This document shows, in pieces, positions 6,695-14,433 of a stretch of 14,692 nt of DNA. Numbering within the stretch: the stretch's first letter is position 1; the number at the start of each line of letters is the position of its first letter. The stretch lies in NCBI GenBank assembly GCA_004558825.1, contig SFDB01000024.1:1-14692 (forward strand), written 5' to 3'. The notes under the pieces are model-generated. The model was not told the DNA's origin. It did no database searches and was given only the letters and a program-made list of their open reading frames with translations. The position numbers and the translations under genes are program-made. Source of the DNA: Clostridiales bacterium. GTDB lineage: Bacteria; Bacillota; Clostridia; Christensenellales; CAG-138.

Positions 6695-7150
6695 TCAACA
6701 GCGCACCGAAGTAAAGAATGCTTGCAGAATCTCCGTACATTCTTCTTCGAGCACACCGCCAACAACGAGCACGCGCCTGCCCAAGCATCCGTCACCGAGA
6801 CTCATCGCAGAGCCGCAGCAACCAAAACGTTCGTCATATGCGCCAAACACCACTCGTTCTACCCGTGAATTGATTATCGCCCCAGTACACATGGCACACG
6901 GTTCGAGCGTCGAATACAGCGTACAGCCCTCAAGACGTCTCTCTTTAAGCGCCGCACACGCCTCGCGCAGAGCAATAAGCTCTGCGTGCGCCGTTGCATC
7001 TTTAAGACTCTCTACAAGGTTGTGCGCTTTAGAAACGATAACGCCATCCTTTACCACCAAAGCGCCTATGGGAACTTCGCCGGCATCACGCGCCGCAATC
7101 GCTTCGTCAAGCGCCGTCCTCATAAACGCTTCATGCGTACTCAATCGCAT
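6695..7150 (-). CDS. tadA: tRNA-specific adenosine deaminase
   Basis: A 151-residue zinc-dependent deaminase that converts wobble adenosine 34 to inosine, in bacteria mainly in tRNA-Arg(ACG). The cytidine/deoxycytidylate deaminase fold is shown by H55-A56-E57 (zinc ligand and proton-shuttling Glu) and P84-C85-A86-M87-C88 (two zinc Cys), with the VPIGALVV strand before and the typical GCCGS and GGVLEEEC blocks after. ATG at 7150 overlaps the end of lpdA by 10 nt; a second ATG at codon 10 (7123) is also possible since neither has a strong Shine-Dalgarno. The overlap points to translational coupling with lpdA. A guanine deaminase cannot be strictly excluded, but the TadA-like length and motifs favour tRNA editing. 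Confidence 0.92.
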   Translation of the reverse strand: MRLSTHEAFMRTALDEAIAARDAGEVPIGALVVKDGVIVSKAHNLVESLKDATAHAELIALREACAALKERRLEGCTLYSTLEPCAMCTGAIINSRVERVVFGAYDERFGCCGSAMSLGDGCLGRRVLVVGGVLEEECTEILQAFFTSVRC

Positions 7151-8511
7151 TGAAATATTGCTTCTCTGATTATCTCGCCTACCGTCGGATGCGGGAATAT
7201 GAGCTTTTTAGCCTGCTCAACCGTCATACCGGTTTCGACCATTATGCCTGCGGCGATTATAAACTCAGACGCATAGTTGCAAAGCGCCTGAACGCCAAGT
7301 ATTCTGCCGTCGCTTCCCACTATCAGGCGGCATATCCCGTCGCCTCCCTCGTTTTCGGCAAGATATCTGCCCGAATACCGCATCGGAAGCTCTACTGTCT
7401 TAAAATCTATTCCCTTGGCCGTCGCGCCGTCCTGGGTCAAGCCTACGCTTGCAAGCTCGGGATTTGTATAAATTACCGACGGCACCGAACCGTAGTTCAT
7501 TTCGTCATCAATGCCGAGCATGTCGTTTACGGCAACCTCTGCCTCTCTGTAAGCTGTATGCGCAAGCATCGATTTTCCGTTCACATCACCGGCGGCATAA
7601 ACGTTTTTGACGTTTGTACGCATATGCGCGTCCGTCACAACTGCTCCGCGCTCTGTCGCAACACCTATCGTCTCAAAGCCAATGCCCGTCGTATTCGCAC
7701 GCCTGCCTATCGACAAAAGCACCTTATCGGCAGGTATTGTCGCAGTTTCTCCGCCTAGTTCGTATTCAACACCCGCTTCCTTAACCGCTGTTACCTTAGC
7801 GCCGAGCTTGAATATGACGCCCTTCTTTTCATAATTCTTTTGGAGCACTGCCGTTAGCTTTTTATCGTTTTCCCCGGCAATATGGTCAAGCATCTCGATA
7901 ACCGTCACATTTGATCCGACGGAATTAAAATATGATGCCATCTCCAGACCTATCACTCCGCCGCCAATTACGACAAGCTTTTCGGGCACTTCCGTCAAGG
8001 CCAGTATTTCCCTGTTTGTCACCACAAAACCCGATTCAAGCCCGTCCTTCAGTCCTGTTATGGGCGGAATGGCGGGAGAAGAACCCGTGGCTATCAGAAG
8101 GCGTTCTCCTTCATATATTTCTTCCGCGCACTGCACCTTAAACGCGCAATCGTCATCCGTCTTGCCCACTATCGTCGCCTCGCCTGAAATGAGCGTTGCT
8201 CCATTCAGCTTGAGCGTACTCTTTATGCCTCCCGTAAGAAGCTTTATAACCTTATTTTTTCGGGCGACGACCGTCTTATGGTCGAAGCATATGTCCTGCG
8301 CCATTATGCCGTATTTTGCGCCGTGTTTTGCTCCGTCATACAGCTTTGCGCTGTAGAGGAGCGTTTTGGTGGGAACGCATCCTTCGTTGAGGCACACTCC
8401 GCCAACATTGTTTTTCTCGATGCACAATACGTTGAGCTTAGCGTGAGCCGCACGCTCACTCGCAAGATATCCGGCAGGCCCACCGCCGATGACTATAAGA
8501 TCGTAACGCAT
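7141..8511 (-). CDS. lpdA: Dihydrolipoyl dehydrogenase (E3)
   Basis: A 456-residue FAD-dependent pyridine nucleotide-disulfide oxidoreductase that reoxidises dihydrolipoamide with NAD+, serving 2-oxoacid dehydrogenase or glycine cleavage complexes. It shows the FAD motif GGGPAG (residues 9-14), the redox disulfide C40/C45 in GGVCLNEGCVPTK, the NAD-binding block VIGGGVIGLEMA, the second FAD block YAAGDVNG, and the C-terminal dimer-interface pair H441-P442 and E446 in PHPTVGEIIREA. GGAGGT lies before the ATG at 8511. No E1, E2 or lipoyl protein gene is nearby, so the partner complex must lie elsewhere. It is first in a run with tadA and engB. Confidence 0.93.
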   Translation of the reverse strand: MRYDLIVIGGGPAGYLASERAAHAKLNVLCIEKNNVGGVCLNEGCVPTKTLLYSAKLYDGAKHGAKYGIMAQDICFDHKTVVARKNKVIKLLTGGIKSTLKLNGATLISGEATIVGKTDDDCAFKVQCAEEIYEGERLLIATGSSPAIPPITGLKDGLESGFVVTNREILALTEVPEKLVVIGGGVIGLEMASYFNSVGSNVTVIEMLDHIAGENDKKLTAVLQKNYEKKGVIFKLGAKVTAVKEAGVEYELGGETATIPADKVLLSIGRRANTTGIGFETIGVATERGAVVTDAHMRTNVKNVYAAGDVNGKSMLAHTAYREAEVAVNDMLGIDDEMNYGSVPSVIYTNPELASVGLTQDGATAKGIDFKTVELPMRYSGRYLAENEGGDGICRLIVGSDGRILGVQALCNYASEFIIAAGIMVETGMTVEQAKKLIFPHPTVGEIIREAIFQCD

Positions 8512-8584
8512 TTATACCTCCATACAATTATGTCGCCATGCAAAAGGCGGACACCCCCATCGGATATCCGCGGCGCTCAATCGG

Positions 8585-8614
8585 ATTATACTATCTAACA
8601 GCCGCCATATGCAA
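8585..8614 (-). promoter_or_regulatory. Probable promoter of lpdA-tadA-engB
   Basis: A perfect TATAAT (complement of 8585-8590) lies about 70 nt before the lpdA start. The best -35 candidate, TTGCAT (8609-8614, 18-nt spacer), is weak. A short palindrome CGGATATCCG lies in the leader. The rest of the 8512-8697 gap holds no gene I can support. Confidence 0.5.
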
Positions 8615-8697
8615 TAGCATATTTTCACCGTTCACCTGCTTAAACCATAAAAGACAATACGCGGCATAGCGGCGCATAAAGGAATAATCGTGCAAAA

Positions 8698-8736
8698 GCC
8701 GCTTGCAGAGCCGTATTATATGGCCCCGCAAGCGGC
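8698..8736 (-). terminator. Terminator of the AIM24/lipoprotein/DUF4428 group
   Basis: A perfect 9-bp stem (GCCGCTTGC at 8698-8706 with GCAAGCGGC at 8728-8736) is followed on the minus strand by TTTT. Outer flanks GGAATA (8681) and TATTCC (8745) can extend the structure. It lies 22 nt after the DUF4428 gene stop. Confidence 0.7.
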
Positions 8737-8758
8737 AATTAGCCTATTCCTTAATCAG

Positions 8759-9523
8759 TTACTCCACCGGCGCTCCGCAATACTCGCAGCATCCGCTTGC
8801 GTCGGGCGTCGTAGTTGCGCCGCAATGGCGGCACACAACATTCGTCTTGGGCGCGTTAGCTTTTTCAACTGTCTGCCTGACGTTTTCGCGTATCTTAGTT
8901 AGCGCGTCAACTATTTCCTGACCGATTCTCTCGCACTCAAGATAGTCTACACTTTTACGCGGATCTATCTGCCTTGCGTACGGACCCGCCGAGCTTGCAC
9001 CGCTGACATCAATAGTGCTGTCATTAATGCGAAAACGCATCTCGTCGAAATATGGATGATTTACGTTTACAATTGCATTGAAATCATAGCTGTATTCGTA
9101 GCGCGGAGGCGTATAGCTTATCTCTTTGCCGTCCGGACCATCCTTCTTTATTTCACTGCGCGATTCGTCAACGTCTATACGGCACCCGGTCACTTGAGAA
9201 AAGTCGAGAACATCAGGGTTGCTCTCCTTCAGATCGCGCGCTGATGTTATCATGAATTTTCCGGCATTCTCATCCAGCAAGAGCTTTGTGCGCCCGCCGA
9301 GCGTGCGCGTGACGCAAAAGGACGCTACAGCCTCCTTGTTTTTCTCGCGGTAGTCAAGCTGATCCTTGATTTCCTGTACGGTACTTCTGCGGCGATCAGA
9401 AAACCATGGCGAAAGCTTCTTTGCACATTCCTTGCAAAGGTTGCCGTCTTCGAGCTTACGGTTGCCCAAAAGTCCTATTTTGGCACCGCATACATCACAA
9501 TACTTTTTGTCGAACAATCCCAT
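8759..9523 (-). CDS. DUF4428-type protein with N- and C-terminal zinc ribbons
   Basis: A 254-residue protein whose N-terminus matches the DUF4428 pattern: C9/C12 and C30/C33 with CGAKIGLLGNRKLEDGNLC, followed by the SPWFSDRRRSTVQEIKDQL helix. The middle (about 65-190) looks like a beta-rich domain with no motif I know. A helix of charged residues leads to a C-terminal ribbon with C231/C234 and C246/C249, resembling zinc-ribbon tails of clostridial regulatory or scaffold proteins. It has no signal peptide and is presumably cytosolic. The molecular role is unknown. A GGGAG site lies before the ATG. It sits 18 nt after the lipoprotein gene and is the last gene before the terminator. Confidence 0.85.
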   Translation of the reverse strand: MGLFDKKYCDVCGAKIGLLGNRKLEDGNLCKECAKKLSPWFSDRRRSTVQEIKDQLDYREKNKEAVASFCVTRTLGGRTKLLLDENAGKFMITSARDLKESNPDVLDFSQVTGCRIDVDESRSEIKKDGPDGKEISYTPPRYEYSYDFNAIVNVNHPYFDEMRFRINDSTIDVSGASSAGPYARQIDPRKSVDYLECERIGQEIVDALTKIRENVRQTVEKANAPKTNVVCRHCGATTTPDASGCCEYCGAPVE

Positions 9524-9541
9524 TATAATTCTCCCTTCATT

Positions 9542-10054
9542 TTATCTGTATTGTTCTATTAGGTTTGAGAAGAATTCGTTAATTTCCGAGCTTGCACTAT
9601 AATAGCCCTTTGGAAATCTGTTGTTGCCGCTTGCGCTGATTTGTTTTCCGTCAGCCAGCGTCAGCGAAATCGCAAAGCTATCGCCGTCCAATACATATTT
9701 ATTCGATCCTTTGAAGCCGTTCCATTTTACAATGTTGTATTTGCCCACGATCTTTCCGAGGTCATCAAGCACGGAATCAGGCACATCAGTTTCAAAGGTT
9801 TCGTTGCCTGCATACATATATGCATACAGTCGAACGCCATCCTCGCCCTTCTCGACCGAATAGGTATAGATTGTATCCATTGACATTCCGCCGTGGCTAA
9901 AGCTGAATGCCGTTATCTCTATCGGCTCTCCGTCGTATATCGGGTCATCTGCGCCGTGCTTGTGCGGCTTAAAAGCTGCGCATCCACACACCGTCAGCAG
10001 CGCAATCAGCGCAATGCATATTAAGACTCTATTGATATTCATGTATCTTTTCAT
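9542..10054 (-). CDS. Small lipoprotein of unknown function
   Basis: A 170-residue predicted lipoprotein. The N-terminus has a Lys/Arg stretch, a hydrophobic core (VLICIALIALLTV) and a lipobox-like V-C-G-C, after which a His/Lys-containing linker begins. The mature part is probably a compact beta-rich domain; noteworthy segments are WNGFKGSN, VLDGDSFAISL, ADGKQISASGNN and FPKGYY, a pattern I associate with small clostridial secreted proteins but cannot name. The start at 10054 has only a weak ribosome site; ATG at codon 5 (10042) is an alternative. It overlaps neither neighbour, with 115 nt to the AIM24 gene and 18 nt to the DUF4428 gene, and all point the same way. Confidence 0.8.
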   Translation of the reverse strand: MKRYMNINRVLICIALIALLTVCGCAAFKPHKHGADDPIYDGEPIEITAFSFSHGGMSMDTIYTYSVEKGEDGVRLYAYMYAGNETFETDVPDSVLDDLGKIVGKYNIVKWNGFKGSNKYVLDGDSFAISLTLADGKQISASGNNRFPKGYYSASSEINEFFSNLIEQYR

Positions 10055-10169
10055 GTCGGTGAGTCCTAACCCTCTATCCGAGCCGGGACATCACTTGCAT
10101 GGCTTCTTTCTCCTTCTTACTTTTTTTGCGAGCCTCACGATGTATTACGGCGAAACACCTCCCGCTGAT

Positions 10170-10847
10170 TTACTTCTTTTGCGGCAAATACGGTATCATC
10201 TGCTTTGCAAGCTTGGCTATCGTCATAGTTTGCAGGCAAATCTTACCCGGACCGGTTATTACGGTGTCGAATATGCCTTCGCCGCCGAATATCATGTTTT
10301 TAATGCCCTTCACCGCCTGCACGTCTATTTGGCATGTCGCGTCCATTATCGCAAGCACACCGGTATCGCATACCATCTGCTCGTTCGGTCGAAGCTCATA
10401 CTCCCTGCAGTACCCGTCGACCTCAAGAAATACCATTCCCGGCCCCGTTATGCGCTGCATTATAAATCCATCGCCTCCGACAAGCCCTACGCCGATCTTT
10501 TTCTGAAAATGCATCGACAGCTCGACGCCGTATGTAGCGCAAAGGAACGCGCTCTTTTGACAGATTATGCTTTCGCCCGCCGCAAGCTCCCGCGCGACGA
10601 TCTTCCCGGGAAACGACGAAGCGAACGCTATCTCCGCCGGCCCGTCGGCCGTATAATAGCTTAAAAACAGGCTTTCACCCATAAGCATACGTCCAAACAC
10701 CTTGCCTACGCCACCCTCAGTCCTTGTATCCGTTATTATCGGACCGCGTGACCATGTTCTGCCGCCCGCTTCGCTGATAAGCGTTTCGCCTGCGTTTAGG
10801 TTAATTATCACGGCCGGCAGGCTGCCTCCCTCAATGTTATACTGCAT
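10170..10847 (-). CDS. AIM24 family protein (TIGR00266-like)
   Basis: A 225-residue glycine-rich, beta-rich protein of the AIM24/DUF124 family. Typical blocks are MQYNIEGGSLPAVIINLNAGE at the start, GGVGKVFGRMLMGESLFLSYY, FPGKIVARELAAGESIICQK, GDGFIMQRITGPGMVFLEVDG and a closing GPGKICLQTM. The length is normal for the family. Yeast Aim24 is mitochondrial; the bacterial role is unresolved, though members are often near genes for stress or envelope functions. AAAGGAG lies 6 nt before the ATG. A TATAAT box sits about 50 nt upstream. It is the first gene of the AIM24-lipoprotein-DUF4428 group, but the 115-nt gap after it leaves open whether the three are always co-transcribed. Confidence 0.9.
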   Translation of the reverse strand: MQYNIEGGSLPAVIINLNAGETLISEAGGRTWSRGPIITDTRTEGGVGKVFGRMLMGESLFLSYYTADGPAEIAFASSFPGKIVARELAAGESIICQKSAFLCATYGVELSMHFQKKIGVGLVGGDGFIMQRITGPGMVFLEVDGYCREYELRPNEQMVCDTGVLAIMDATCQIDVQAVKGIKNMIFGGEGIFDTVITGPGKICLQTMTIAKLAKQMIPYLPQKK

Positions 10848-10897
10848 ATTTCACTCCTTTCTATTATCGCTTTGCAAAACCTATTCAGGCTAATATA

Positions 10898-10903
10898 ATT
10901 ATA
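10898..10903 (-). promoter_or_regulatory. Probable -10 box of the AIM24 gene
   Basis: TATAAT on the minus strand lies about 50 nt before the AIM24 start codon. The hexamer 17 nt further up (CTGGAG) is a poor -35, so the promoter is only moderately supported. The remaining stretch up to the tRNA promoter (about 10904-11076) is AT-rich and I see no gene in it. Confidence 0.5.
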
Positions 10904-11076
10904 CTACAAAAATCAATTTACTCCAGATATTTAATCGCATCTAATCCAAATAGTTTTATCTGTTTAATAACGGTCGTGAGCTTCAGCATACATGGCTTCG
11001 ATAAATAAGCGTTGACTGCAATCATATTCACAAACCATCGCGCGCAATCCCTCATTAAAAAAACATAATTCAGCCC

Positions 11077-11105
11077 TTGACACACTTACCGCTAATTGCT
11101 ATAAT
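11077..11105 (+). promoter_or_regulatory. Promoter of the tRNA-Ser pair
   Basis: TTGACA (11077-11082) and TATAAT (11100-11105) are both perfect consensus boxes with a 17-nt spacer. The first tRNA begins 25 nt after the -10 box, as expected for a strong stable-RNA promoter. Confidence 0.9.
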
Positions 11106-11129
11106 GCAAAAGTACGAAATGAACGACAA

Positions 11130-11218
11130 GGAGAGATGTCCGAGTGGTTTATGGAGCTGGTCTTGAAAACCAGTGATGCTGAAAGGCACCGGGGGTTCGA
11201 ATCCCTCTCTCTCCGCCA
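11130..11218 (+). tRNA. tRNA-Ser (anticodon UGA)
   Basis: An 89-nt type II tRNA. The acceptor arm GGAGAGA pairs with TCTCTCC, then discriminator G and an encoded CCA. The anticodon stem CTGGT/ACCAG encloses the loop CTTGAAA, giving anticodon TGA (11164-11166), which reads UCN serine codons. A long variable arm follows, and the T arm contains GGTTCGAATCC. The G discriminator and long variable arm fit serine identity. Confidence 0.96.
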
Positions 11219-11240
11219 TTTCTCCATTGTAACCGAATAA

Positions 11241-11333
11241 GGAGAAGTACCCAAGCGGCTGTAAGGGGCTCCCCTGCTAAGGGAGTAGACTGGGGTGACT
11301 GGTGCGAGGGTTCGAATCCCTCCTTCTCCGCCA
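11241..11333 (+). tRNA. tRNA-Ser (anticodon GCU)
   Basis: A 93-nt type II tRNA, 22 nt after the first. The acceptor arm GGAGAAG pairs with CTTCTCC, then G and an encoded CCA. The anticodon stem CTCCC/GGGAG encloses CTGCTAA, giving anticodon GCT (11276-11278), which reads AGC and AGU. The long variable arm and the GGTTCGAATCC T arm are clear. It is co-transcribed with the UGA tRNA. Confidence 0.96.
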
Positions 11334-11372
11334 AAACACCTCTTTTGTCCAACAAGACAAAAGAGGTGTTTT
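11333..11372. terminator. Strong terminator after the tRNAs, probably bidirectional
   Basis: A perfect 17-bp stem (arms 11333-11349 and 11356-11372) with a 6-nt loop begins on the last A of the encoded CCA. Both arms are flanked by A/T runs, so the hairpin ends in T4 in either direction. It can end the tRNA transcript on the plus strand and, 87 nt after the stop of the histidine kinase gene, the pst/pho transcript on the minus strand. Confidence 0.85.
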
Positions 11373-11459
11373 CAGGTTTTAATTGAATCGGCGCCGAATC
11401 ATGCGCATCAAAAAGTACGGAAGCCGCTCAAAAGCCTTTCCTGTGCCACAAACCGTACC

Positions 11460-13115
11460 CTACGCAGGAAACGACACGCTTATCGTTGTGCCGCGCCCAA
11501 GCTCGCTCTTCAACGATATCTTACCGTGGTGATACTGTACGGCATGCTTTACTATCGAAAGTCCCAATCCGGTGCCGCCAGAAGCTTTCGAATGACTCTT
11601 GTCGACACGATAAAACCTCTCAAATACCCTGTCCTGCTGTTCGGGCGCAATGCCTATTCCCGTGTCAGCTATGCTTATCACCGCATTCTTTCCGTCAAGC
11701 GCAGCACTGATATTCACTCGGCCATTCTCAACATTATACTTGATTGCATTGTCACACAGGTTATAGACAATCTCGTACAACAGCCTCCGCACGCCTTTTA
11801 TCGCAGCGTTTGTTCCTGTGACCGTCATTTCTATGTTTTTTTCAGCCGCCGCGTCGTGAAGATCCTCGGCCGTTTCCTGCGCAACCTTCAGCAAGTCTAC
11901 CGTTTCAAACGGCATCTCGACACCCTCATCGAGCTGCGATAAACGGATTATGTCGCCTATCAGCGTAACGAGCCGCTGCGCCTCCGAGCGTATGTGACCT
12001 ACAAACCGCGGCATATCTTCTTCCTTAACAAGGCCGCTTTCGATAAGCTCGGCGCTGCCTATTATGCCCTGAAGCGGCGTTTTTAACTCATGCGACACGT
12101 TAGCCGTAAACTCACGGCGGCTCTGTTCTGCCCTTTCCTGTTCCGTGATATCGAAAGCAAGTATGACCGCGCCAATCACTGCATCATCAGATTCTATTCG
12201 ACTTATATCGAGCCTGTACACACGTCCTCCACGCTCCGCGCGTGCATCTCCGTGCCCGCTCTCTATGGCGCTATGTATGGCCGCACAAACATCATGACTG
12301 CGTTCTACAATCAAGAAGTCGCTGCCTACATATGTGTCATCCGTATCAAAAACCTTCTGCGCGGCAGCGTTTATGCTCAGCACAGTTCCTTTATTGTCGA
12401 GTAGAATCAATCCCTCCTGCATGCTCGCAGTTATCTGTTCAAATTCGTCCTTCTTCTTTTGAAGATCGCAAAGCTGCTCAGTTATCTGCAAATGCTGGCG
12501 ATTTATGCGGTTGAGAAGCGGCGCAAGCTCTTCGTAAGAGTCGTTATTATCAAGCGGATGTTCAAGATCAAGTTCGTTGAGCGGCTCAACGATGCGCTTT
12601 GAGAGGCTATTCGCAAGTACGCCCGAAAGTATAAACGTAATTATCATTATCACGACGAGCGGCTGAAGCATTCCAAGCACAAGTACGCCTATCGTCGCCC
12701 TGCTTATAGATATTCTGAGCACGCTGCCATCTTCAAGCCGCACCGCGCGATATATAGTCTTTTCGAGCAGCGTCGACGAATACCGGCTGCTCTCGCCTTC
12801 TCCATTCACAAACGCATCGCGTATTTCCTGTCTGTCCGCATGGTTTTCAAGCGTTTCGGCGTCCGTCTTCGTATCAAATACAACCGTCCCGTCGGCCGCA
12901 ATCAAAGTAAGCCGGTATCTGTCGGACGACACCTTGCTCAAATACTCACCCCCGCACTCGTTTACCGCCGCCGCCGCAAGGTCGAGCTCGTCCTTCATCT
13001 GACGTTCCTGCACACCTTTAAAATACTCGTACATGAACCCCACTATAAGCACAAGACAAGCAACCAGCACGACGCCCGCAACAAGAAGTATCGCTTTAAA
13101 AATCTTTTTTGTCAT
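11460..13115 (-). CDS. phoR: Sensor histidine kinase, PhoR-like
   Basis: A 551-residue membrane sensor kinase partnered with the adjacent response regulator, most likely for phosphate limitation. It has two membrane segments (about 8-28 and 143-168) bracketing an extracytoplasmic domain of roughly 115 residues. A HAMP-like linker (about 170-210) and a PAS domain (about 225-325) follow. The dimerisation domain has the H box ANVSHELKTPLQG with His342. The ATPase domain has the N box around N456, G1 DTGIG (484-488), F box FERFYRV and G2 GGTGLGLS. GGAGG lies before the ATG, which overlaps the phoB stop codon (ATGA), so the two are translationally coupled. Assignment as PhoR rests on context with phoU and pstB; many related kinases share this architecture. 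Confidence 0.88.
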   Translation of the reverse strand: MTKKIFKAILLVAGVVLVACLVLIVGFMYEYFKGVQERQMKDELDLAAAAVNECGGEYLSKVSSDRYRLTLIAADGTVVFDTKTDAETLENHADRQEIRDAFVNGEGESSRYSSTLLEKTIYRAVRLEDGSVLRISISRATIGVLVLGMLQPLVVIMIITFILSGVLANSLSKRIVEPLNELDLEHPLDNNDSYEELAPLLNRINRQHLQITEQLCDLQKKKDEFEQITASMQEGLILLDNKGTVLSINAAAQKVFDTDDTYVGSDFLIVERSHDVCAAIHSAIESGHGDARAERGGRVYRLDISRIESDDAVIGAVILAFDITEQERAEQSRREFTANVSHELKTPLQGIIGSAELIESGLVKEEDMPRFVGHIRSEAQRLVTLIGDIIRLSQLDEGVEMPFETVDLLKVAQETAEDLHDAAAEKNIEMTVTGTNAAIKGVRRLLYEIVYNLCDNAIKYNVENGRVNISAALDGKNAVISIADTGIGIAPEQQDRVFERFYRVDKSHSKASGGTGLGLSIVKHAVQYHHGKISLKSELGRGTTISVSFPA

Positions 13116-13786
13116 GCCTTTACCTCCATGCGATAGCCCACACCGCGCACCGTTTTAATCATGTCGCCGTAGCTTCCAAGCTTTTGCCGCAGCGTCCGTA
13201 TATGCATATCAACCGTGCGCGTCTCACCCATGTAATCCGTCCCCCAAACCTCTTCCATAAGCTTGTCTCGGGTAAAAGCCATGCCGGGGTTTGAAAGGAA
13301 CAGCTTCAGCAGTTCAAATTCCTTATATGTCAATACTATATCCTCGCCATCTGCAGTGACGGTATGCTTGTCTATGTCTACGGTCAGGCGGCCTGCTTTA
13401 AGCTCATGCTCAGGCTGCTTCGGTTTGCATCGGCGCAGCACCGCCTTTACGCACGAAACAAGCTCCATCACTCCAAAAGGCTTTGTCAGATAATAATCGG
13501 CTCCGAGATCAAGCCCCTGTATTATATCGTATTCGGCGCCCTTCGCCGTAGCCATTATTACGGGAATATTCCTTAATCCGGCCGATGCCCTCATGCGGCG
13601 CAAAAGCTCAATACCGTCCGTTCCGGGCAGCATAACGTCTAACACAACAAGATCCGGGCGCTCCTTTTGTATTGCCTCCCAAAACGATGTGCCGTCCGCA
13701 AATCCATGCGCCTCAAACCCTGTCGATTGCAGCGCATATACCTCAATATCGCGCGTGCTGGCGTCATCCTCAACGCACCAGATCAT
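13112..13786 (-). CDS. phoB: Response regulator, OmpR/PhoB family
   Basis: A 224-residue two-domain transcription factor. The receiver domain (about 1-115) has the acidic pocket E6-D7-D8, phospho-acceptor D50 in VVLDVMLPG, T80 and K102 (TKPFG). The C-terminal winged helix (about 125-224) has the recognition-helix block RTVDMHIRTLRQKL and ends in the typical VRGVGYRME. The frame is open 15 codons further up, but the ATG at 13786 is chosen because GGGAG lies in front of it and the family normally starts with this first strand. It starts 2 nt after the phoU stop and overlaps phoR by 4 nt. It probably activates the pst genes and itself under phosphate starvation. The PhoB name comes from context. 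Confidence 0.92.
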   Translation of the reverse strand: MIWCVEDDASTRDIEVYALQSTGFEAHGFADGTSFWEAIQKERPDLVVLDVMLPGTDGIELLRRMRASAGLRNIPVIMATAKGAEYDIIQGLDLGADYYLTKPFGVMELVSCVKAVLRRCKPKQPEHELKAGRLTVDIDKHTVTADGEDIVLTYKEFELLKLFLSNPGMAFTRDKLMEEVWGTDYMGETRTVDMHIRTLRQKLGSYGDMIKTVRGVGYRMEVKA

Positions 13787-13788
13787 AA

Positions 13789-14433
13789 TTAACTCCCTTC
13801 GTGTTCGCCCGTTATCGAGAAGATTACCCATTCGGCAATATTCACCGCATGGTCGCCTATGCGTTCGAAATACTTTGCAATCATCAACAGGTCGAGCGCA
13901 TACTCGCCGTCGGATGGATCTCGCGCTATTTTTTCGATGAGCTTGTATTTAACCTTGTCAAAAAAGTCATCGACCGTATCATCGTCCGCAATAACCTTCT
14001 CTGCGGCTATTATATCATGTTTTACATATGCATCGACACTCTCCGTCACCATTCTCATGGCGGCCTTCGCCATCTCGTACATCAATTCGCCGTTCTCCGC
14101 ACCGCGCCCATCCATGAACCCGATTATTTCGGCTATATCCTCTGCTTGGTCGCCTATACGCTCCATGTCTGTTATCATTTTCAGCGCGGCCGATATCTGC
14201 CTGAGATCGCGTGCTACAGGCTGCTGCTGCAGCAGCAGCTTCAGACACAGCGATTCTATCTCTCGCTCCTTTCTATCTATCTGCGCATCAAGCGGCGCGA
14301 CCTGAGCCGCAATCGCTTTATTGCCATCGGTAAGCGCTTTTGACGCAAGCGCAATGACCTCCTCGCAAAGCGCGCCCATTTCTATAAGCTCCCTGTTAAG
14401 CAGCGCAAGCTGCTCGTCAAAGCGACTTCTCAT
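13789..14433 (-). CDS. phoU: Phosphate transport system regulatory protein PhoU
   Basis: A 214-residue all-helical cytosolic protein with two PhoU repeats, each carrying the metal-binding signature: MERIGDQAEDIAE in the first and FERIGDHAVNIAEW in the second. PhoU links the Pst transporter to the PhoR kinase and represses the Pho response when phosphate is plentiful. The ATG overlaps the pstB stop codon by one base (TAATG), so it is translationally coupled with pstB. phoB follows after 2 nt. Length and motif order are standard. Confidence 0.96.
   Translation of the reverse strand: MRSRFDEQLALLNRELIEMGALCEEVIALASKALTDGNKAIAAQVAPLDAQIDRKEREIESLCLKLLLQQQPVARDLRQISAALKMITDMERIGDQAEDIAEIIGFMDGRGAENGELMYEMAKAAMRMVTESVDAYVKHDIIAAEKVIADDDTVDDFFDKVKYKLIEKIARDPSDGEYALDLLMIAKYFERIGDHAVNIAEWVIFSITGEHEGS

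Noticed and set aside
7150..7758. 202-codon plus-strand ORF
   Set aside because: Lies antisense to lpdA; composition and lack of motifs mark it as a shadow.
8512..8697. Possible small gene in the lpdA upstream gap
   Set aside because: Only a -10 box and short palindromes are visible; no frame with a ribosome site and reasonable length.
11149..11355. Small minus-strand ORF containing EGFEPS and GERGIRTPG
   Set aside because: This is the antisense translation of the two tRNA genes, a well-known source of false protein entries.
11295..11942. 215-codon plus-strand ORF
   Set aside because: It runs through tRNA-Ser, the terminator and then antisense to the histidine kinase gene; no family resemblance.
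13801..14343. 180-codon plus-strand ORF
   Set aside because: Lies antisense to phoU, which has full motif support.
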